From NCBI GenBank assembly GCA_003008705.1, contig PDUO01000112.1, positions 24,563-88,562 on the forward strand: a stretch of DNA of 64,000 nt. The letters are read 5' to 3'. Positions 58,780-64,000 of the stretch are shown here, piece by piece. The position numbers were made by a program, and so were the translations under genes. Position 1 is the first letter of the stretch; each line of letters opens with the position of its first letter. The notes under the pieces were generated by a model. It made no database searches, was not told the DNA's origin, and was given only the letters and a program-made list of their open reading frames with translations. This stretch comes from Pezicula radicicola (taxonomy: Eukaryota > Ascomycota > Leotiomycetes > Helotiales > Dermateaceae).

Positions 58780-59236
58780 AGTTCGGTAGGAAAGACTACT
58801 TATTTAAGTAGGAATAGTAAGGTCTAATTAAGTAGACTAAATAAGGTAATTTATATAAACTACCTATTAAGGTAGTTTATATAACTATATACTTATAATA
58901 TATATATATTTTATTTTATTTCATTTTATTTTATTTTACTAGTATTTTATAAGTAAAGTAAAGCCTTTCTAACTTAGTAGTTTATACGAATTANTCTATA
59001 CTAAATATAGTAGTCTTTATAACTAGCCTTTTATATATAGATAGCCTCTCTTTCTTAGTAGATAGATATCTTTAAATTTAAGTCTTTAGTTCTATATATT
59101 ATTGTCTCCTATCTATCTATTATAAACTCTATTCAACGCTCCTCCTATCTTCTATTTATAGTATACTTTAGGCTATACCTACCCTATCTACCTACCTACC
59201 CTATTTCACCCTATACTTATAGCCTATAACCTAATA
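58780..59236 (-). repeat. Inverted-repeat arm (right)
   Basis: Reverse complement of 56867-57330 with mainly C/T and G/A differences. On its outer side (59237 onwards) it joins Copia RT in minus orientation, as the left arm does in plus orientation. Confidence 0.75.
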
Positions 59237-59640
59237 AAAACTATAGTCTAACTAATTACTTTAAGTTATATAGTACCTTATTTAATTTAAGTATTATATT
59301 AGGATCTCTAATAGATCCTAAGACTTATTTTAAGTATATAGACAAGTCTATATTACTTTATATAAAGGTAGAAATTATATCTATTTTATATATATACTAA
59401 TTATATAATATAACTAGTATAAAGACTATTTTCTAGGTTATTTATTTAATAATATTAGTAAAAGTATCTATATAGTCTAAAATATATAACTATTTAAATC
59501 CTTTAGCTATAAATCTAGCTTTAAACTTTATATAGTTATTAAGTAATTCCTTAATTTCATAAACCTATCTAGTCTTTAATAGTTTATAATTAAGTATTTT
59601 ATTATTATCTATCTATTCCTAAGTATATTATTATATATTT
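59237..59640 (-). pseudogene. Copia reverse transcriptase N-terminal fragment
   Basis: The minus frame reads VYEIKELLNNYIKFKARFIA, KGFK, LDYIDTFTNIIK, DPNIILKLNKVLYNLK*LVRL. The last part is the family motif LxKALYGLKQSPRLW with Gln and Trp positions now stops. It ends where the right arm begins. Confidence 0.85.
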
Positions 59641-61349
59641 AAGGAATTATATTTATTATATATAGTTTTAATCTAATATTTATTATAACTATTAATAGGT
59701 TTATTATATATCTTAGGGTCTTTAAATATAAAATTCTATAACTTTTTAATTATAATATTTTATATAGACTTATAATTTTATATAACTTATTAATTAAAGT
59801 TTAGATAATAATTTAAATCTTCTTTTTTAAACTTTGATATAATATTATAAGCTAGTATATTATAAAAGTTATTAAAATTATTATTACCCCTATTTAAAGA
59901 TACTAAATAGACTATTAAAGCTAGTCTATAAGGGAAGTTTCCTATTTTACTAAAGTCTTTTATAGCTTTAGAGCTCTTTAGTATACTTAGGTACCCTCCT
60001 ATAGACGCTTAAGCAAGGGTTAAGCAATAGTTACATAAGGTTTAAGCTAGGCTTAAGCTAGGGTCGAGGTTTCGAAGAGATTCTAGTAACTTATATATAT
60101 ATACTAAAACCCCCTATAGTTATAGGGCCTTATAGGGTCTAACTTTAACTATTAATATCTTAAGAACTATTAGTCTTACTTAGGTAATTATTAGTATTAT
60201 ATAGTCTTTATATTAAATATAAGTATATATAGGTCTTAGTGTAATTTTATAGCTTATATAGAGCTTATAATAAATAGATTTATAATAATAAGTTTATAAT
60301 CTTCTCTAAACCTAAGAATTAAGTATAGTTTATAAAACCTATTTAATTAATTTAATATCTAAATAACCTATAAGCCTATAAAGGTATTTTTTATTATTAT
60401 AAGACTATTATACTATAAGGTATTATATTTATACTAATTTATATTAATATTAGTATTTATAGGCTAATTATAAGACTTATGAGTTTTTAATTTATAAACC
60501 TCTTATAACCTATCTAATTAAAAGAAACTAATCTAAACTAATATATAAGATACATAAACTAATTAATACTAATAAGAATTTATATTTAAAATTATTTTTT
60601 TATCTTATTTTTAAATTATATAATTAAACTTACTTGGTTTATAGCTCTATATATAATAATACTAAAAAAGATCTAATAAAAGATTTAGAATTTTTACTAA
60701 AAACTACCCTTAGGGGACTATTATAATTATATATATACTAGTACCTTATAGATAAAAACCTCTTAAGTAATATTTTTTTTATAAACTAATTAGATTAGAT
60801 TAAGGTTTTATAGATACTTAGTATAAGATTAAAAACTAGGCTAAACTAGGCTAGAGTAGGCTTAGAGCTACTTAAAGCTTAGTTTAAGCCTAGTTTAAGT
60901 CTAGTTTAAGTCTAGTTTAAGTACCCTACCTATAGGTAGTATAGTATTTAGGCCTTATAAATTAATAGTTAATTACTAATACTATTATTATTATTATTAT
61001 TCCTTTTAATATCCTATATAAGTCGAAGACTATAGTAAGTATAGATTAGCAAGGTCGATATATACTAAGAGATATTATAGGTTAGGTCTAGAATTAATTA
61101 ATAAATAAAAAGATACTATAAAGTAGTTGTATATCCCCTTATATCCCTCCTTTCTATTCCTCCTCCCTATTATTAGTAGAAGTATCCCTTTAACTACTAA
61201 TAGTAAAGAAGGTAGTAAACTATAAATTAATTTATCTTTACTTAGTTCTTAACTTTTTTCCTCTTCTTCTTCTTCTTCTATATTACTAGTATTATTACTA
61301 GTATTAAAAAAGCTTATAGAGTTATCTATATTATCTATAATAGAGGGTA

Positions 61350-62000
61350 TATAATAATTATATTAATTTATATTAAAATTATCCTTATAAATTAAGTCCT
61401 CTTTTATTATTATATCTTTAGAGCTTATATCTATATTTAATATAGGAATATAAACTAGATAATTATTAAAATACCCTTATTAATTAATTTACCTCCTTTA
61501 AGTCTAAGAGGAGCCTTCTTATATTCTAGAATATAAGTAAGAGAGTCTAATATTCTTATATAATTAATATTATACTTAGTATTTATAATAACTTTCTAAG
61601 GAGTTCTATTTATAATAGAATTATAAGTATAATTTTATATATATATTATAAACTATATTATATAGGGTTATAGTTTTAAAGAGATAGATTTTTATTTATA
61701 TAAAGCTATAAACCTTTCTATAATATATAGGTTTAGTCTTTTACTTATATTATTCTATATAGATATATAAGGACTAGTATATTTAATTATAATACCTTAA
61801 TTACTAAAGTATTATTTAGTCTTTAATAATTTATATTTAATTATATTATNTAGTTTAAAACTTCTTATATTAATTTTAAATTATATAACTATTAGTATAT
61901 AAAAGGTTATTATATTATTTATAGCTTCTAATTTAAATTATATAGAATAAATTTATATAGCTCTAGTTTTTCTATAAGTAAAGGTTTATATATATCTTTC
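61350..62000 (-). pseudogene. Copia integrase fragment
   Basis: The minus frame reads GIIIKYTSPYISI*NNISKR, LNLYIIERFIALYK*KS, NSIINRTP*KVIINTKYNI and TYILEYKKAPLR. It matches the TSPYSPQQNGIAER...NRTP core of Copia integrase with Gln to stop changes. Confidence 0.8.
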
Positions 62001-62399
62001 TTCTTTTAAGTCTTTAATTTTAATAAAGTCTAATATATCTAAATTAAAAAAAGTAAGTTTATTTTTAGAGGCCTTTAAAGACTTTCTACTAACTATCTCT
62101 TTAAACTTTCTATAGTAATAAGGATTATAATTAGTTAATTATTTATTTTTATATAAATCTAAATTAAGACTATTTATATAGTTTATAGTTTTATATAAAT
62201 AATCCTTATTTATATACTCTAGGTACTTATATAATATATCTAGATTATTTTCTATAATAGTACTTTCTATACTAAATATATTATTAACTCTATAGATAAT
62301 AGATTCTAATTTATTAAAATTAATTAAAATTATTTAGATAGTAAGTATTACTTTATTATATTATTTCTATCTTAGTTTTAGACTTATATTTTAATATAA

Positions 62400-63000
62400 T
62401 ACTATTTCCTTTAGATAAAATAAACTAACTTTTATTAATTAATTCTCTAAGGTTTATTAAAATAGATTTTATATTAAGAATATAATTTATATCTATTAGT
62501 ATTAGTTCTTTATTATCTAATATAATAGATATTTTACTTATAACTTTAATAAGTATTCTAATAATATTAGTTATAGTAATAAACTTATTATTTACTTCTA
62601 CTAAGTTTATAAGATAATCTTTATTAGGAGTATAATACTTTATAACTCTAAAGTATAAAATAATCTTATTATTTAAATACTTATACTTTTTATAAATATT
62701 AGTCTCTATAATAATAGTATAATTAATTACTAGAGGGTATAGGATTTAAATTATTAATATTAAGATTATTATTAATAGTAGATATAATAATTTTATTAGA
62801 AGACCCTTTAATAACTTCTTTATTTTTATCTTTAGTATTATCTTTATTTTCTTTAAATTTAGATTTATTCTTAAATTTAAACTTATTCTTAATCTTATTA
62901 TTATTAGACTTATTTTTAATCTTTAGTTCTAGGTATTTAATAAAATATATAGCTTTTATATAACTTTTCTTTTTATAATTAATATAAAAGGAACCTTTAT
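62400..63000 (-). pseudogene. Copia gag/protease junction fragment
   Basis: The minus strand has a lysine/asparagine-rich gag tail (about 62820-62990, KIKNKFKFKNKSKFKENK). Further on is ELILIDINYILNIKSILINL-like sequence, corresponding to the VLYVPNIKSNLISL region after the protease. The zinc knuckle and the DSGAT protease site are not readable with confidence. Confidence 0.55.
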
Positions 63001-64000
63001 TACTATAGACTTTATTCTAGCTTCTTTGAAAATTAATTTAAATATAAGCTTAAGTAAATTAAGTATATTTAATTATACTAGAATAAAACGTATAGTTAAC
63101 TTCTATAAGCTTATTAAAATATCTATCTACTAGTTCTATACTAGTTTTCCTAAAGGTAATTTTAATAACCTTATAAAAATTACTAATATTTAGTTTATCT
63201 TTAAATCTTTTAATTATTTCTAAATTAACTATAGATTATAAAGTACTTAATACCTTAGTATTATTCCTTTTAAAATTAGACTCTTTTTCTATATATTTTA
63301 TAATTAGCTCCTTACTAAATAGTTCTTCTTTAGAATTATAATATAAGTATTTATTAGAAGTTATTTTAGAGCTATTTATATAGAGTATAAAACTATTTAT
63401 TTTAAGAAATAAGTCTATATTTACTAACTACTCTATATAATTAAAGTAGTCTAATAACTTATTTCCTTTAAAGGATATAGTAGAAGAAGTTATTTTATAG
63501 TTAAATAAATAATACTATTTATAGTAATATACTATATAAGGTTTAATATAGTATAAAAATTAAAATAATAACTCTAATAACTAGACTATTATAATTAGTT
63601 TAATTTATAGTTTTATAAACTATTTTAATCTAGTTATTTAGAAAAGATTATAAATTTATTTATTTATTTAATTTAGTTCTAGTTTTAATACTAAGGTATA
63701 TAATTTTACTTAGTTTATATAGACTATATATATATTATAGTACTATATAGGCCTTATATTAAGCCTCTAAAATAAAACTTAAGCTATATATATTAAGTTT
63801 ACTAAAATATAAACCCTCTACTACTTATATTAAGTAAAGATAGACCCAATATATTAAGTCTAGTTAAAACGTTTATTTTTATATAAAACTAGAACCTTAA
63901 GTCCTAAATTACATTATACTATATAAATATTCTTATTTCTTTATAATAGAAATAATCTATATTTAATAGGATTTTTATTCTTATAAGAATAACTACTTTA

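Larger units (their letters stand above)
56450..64000. mobile_element. AT-rich block of RIP-decayed Ty1/Copia retrotransposons
   Basis: Base composition changes abruptly at about 56450 to mostly A+T, with TA-rich words throughout and only islands of G+C. Translated pieces still show Copia pol and gag in both orientations (listed separately), with very many TAA/TAG where Gln or Trp is expected. That pattern is what RIP leaves. Three isolated N (58731, 58994, 61850) lie here. No intact gene exists in this block. Confidence 0.9.

Noticed and set aside
56867..59236. A complete LTR retrotransposon bounded by the two arms
   Set aside because: The arms are in inverted, not direct, orientation, and no TG...CA ends or target duplication were seen. 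They are described as an inverted duplication instead.
1..64000. tRNA or rRNA genes
   Set aside because: I looked for T-loop GGTTCRANNCC words with a plausible acceptor stem and found none convincing. A covariance-model scan would be decisive.

Overview
The window is nuclear DNA of a filamentous ascomycete (Pezizomycotina; a Leotiomycete would fit, but that is only an impression). The evidence is short 45-70 nt GT-AG introns with CTNAC-like branch sites, fungal-specific transcription factors with a Zn2Cys6 cluster, MFS permeases, a highly reducing PKS remnant, a NACHT/ankyrin/HET protein, and an extremely AT-rich Copia graveyard whose decay looks like repeat-induced point mutation (RIP).

Region 1 (about 1-39 kb) is a gene graveyard. 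Almost every recognisable gene keeps clear family signatures but is broken by in-frame stops that a transition can explain (CAG/CAA to TAG/TAA, TGG to TAG/TGA), plus a few 1-nt frameshifts. In order: a GMC oxidoreductase N-terminus (-), a fungal transcription factor (+), a sugar permease (-), a DHA1-type MFS exporter (-), a Zn2Cys6 regulator (-), a VOC/dioxygenase-like gene (-) divergent from a glyoxalase I-like gene (+), a very long NACHT-ankyrin-HET gene (-), two short-chain dehydrogenases (+), a GMC C-terminus (+), the KR-ACP end of an HR-PKS (+), a SAP-like gene (-), several unrecognised relics, an RRM/RGG protein fragment (+), an MFS fragment (+) and a 5-oxoprolinase fragment (+). PKS, oxidoreductases, transporters and regulators together suggest a dead secondary-metabolism or catabolic cluster.

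Region 2 (about 40-56 kb) holds the genes that look intact: a Gln/Pro/Thr-rich 379-aa protein (+), a 690-aa SAP-like two-TM protein (-), two paralogous coiled-coil genes built from phase-0 exons whose lengths are all multiples of three (-), and a 568-aa membrane protein (-). The long non-coding part (44.2-48.5 kb) contains a 257-bp element with long terminal inverted repeats that looks like a MITE.

Region 3 (about 56.45-64 kb) is more than 75% A+T by eye. It is a mosaic of heavily decayed Ty1/Copia fragments (gag/protease, integrase, RT, RNase H) in both orientations, with inverted duplications. There are two assembly gaps (3571-3606 and 30359-30681).

The best candidate for an unusual system is the NACHT-ankyrin-HET gene at 14.1-20 kb. 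Its HET domain lies C-terminal to about 20 ankyrin repeats and a NACHT NTPase, the reverse of the usual fungal NLR order. In this copy it is broken.
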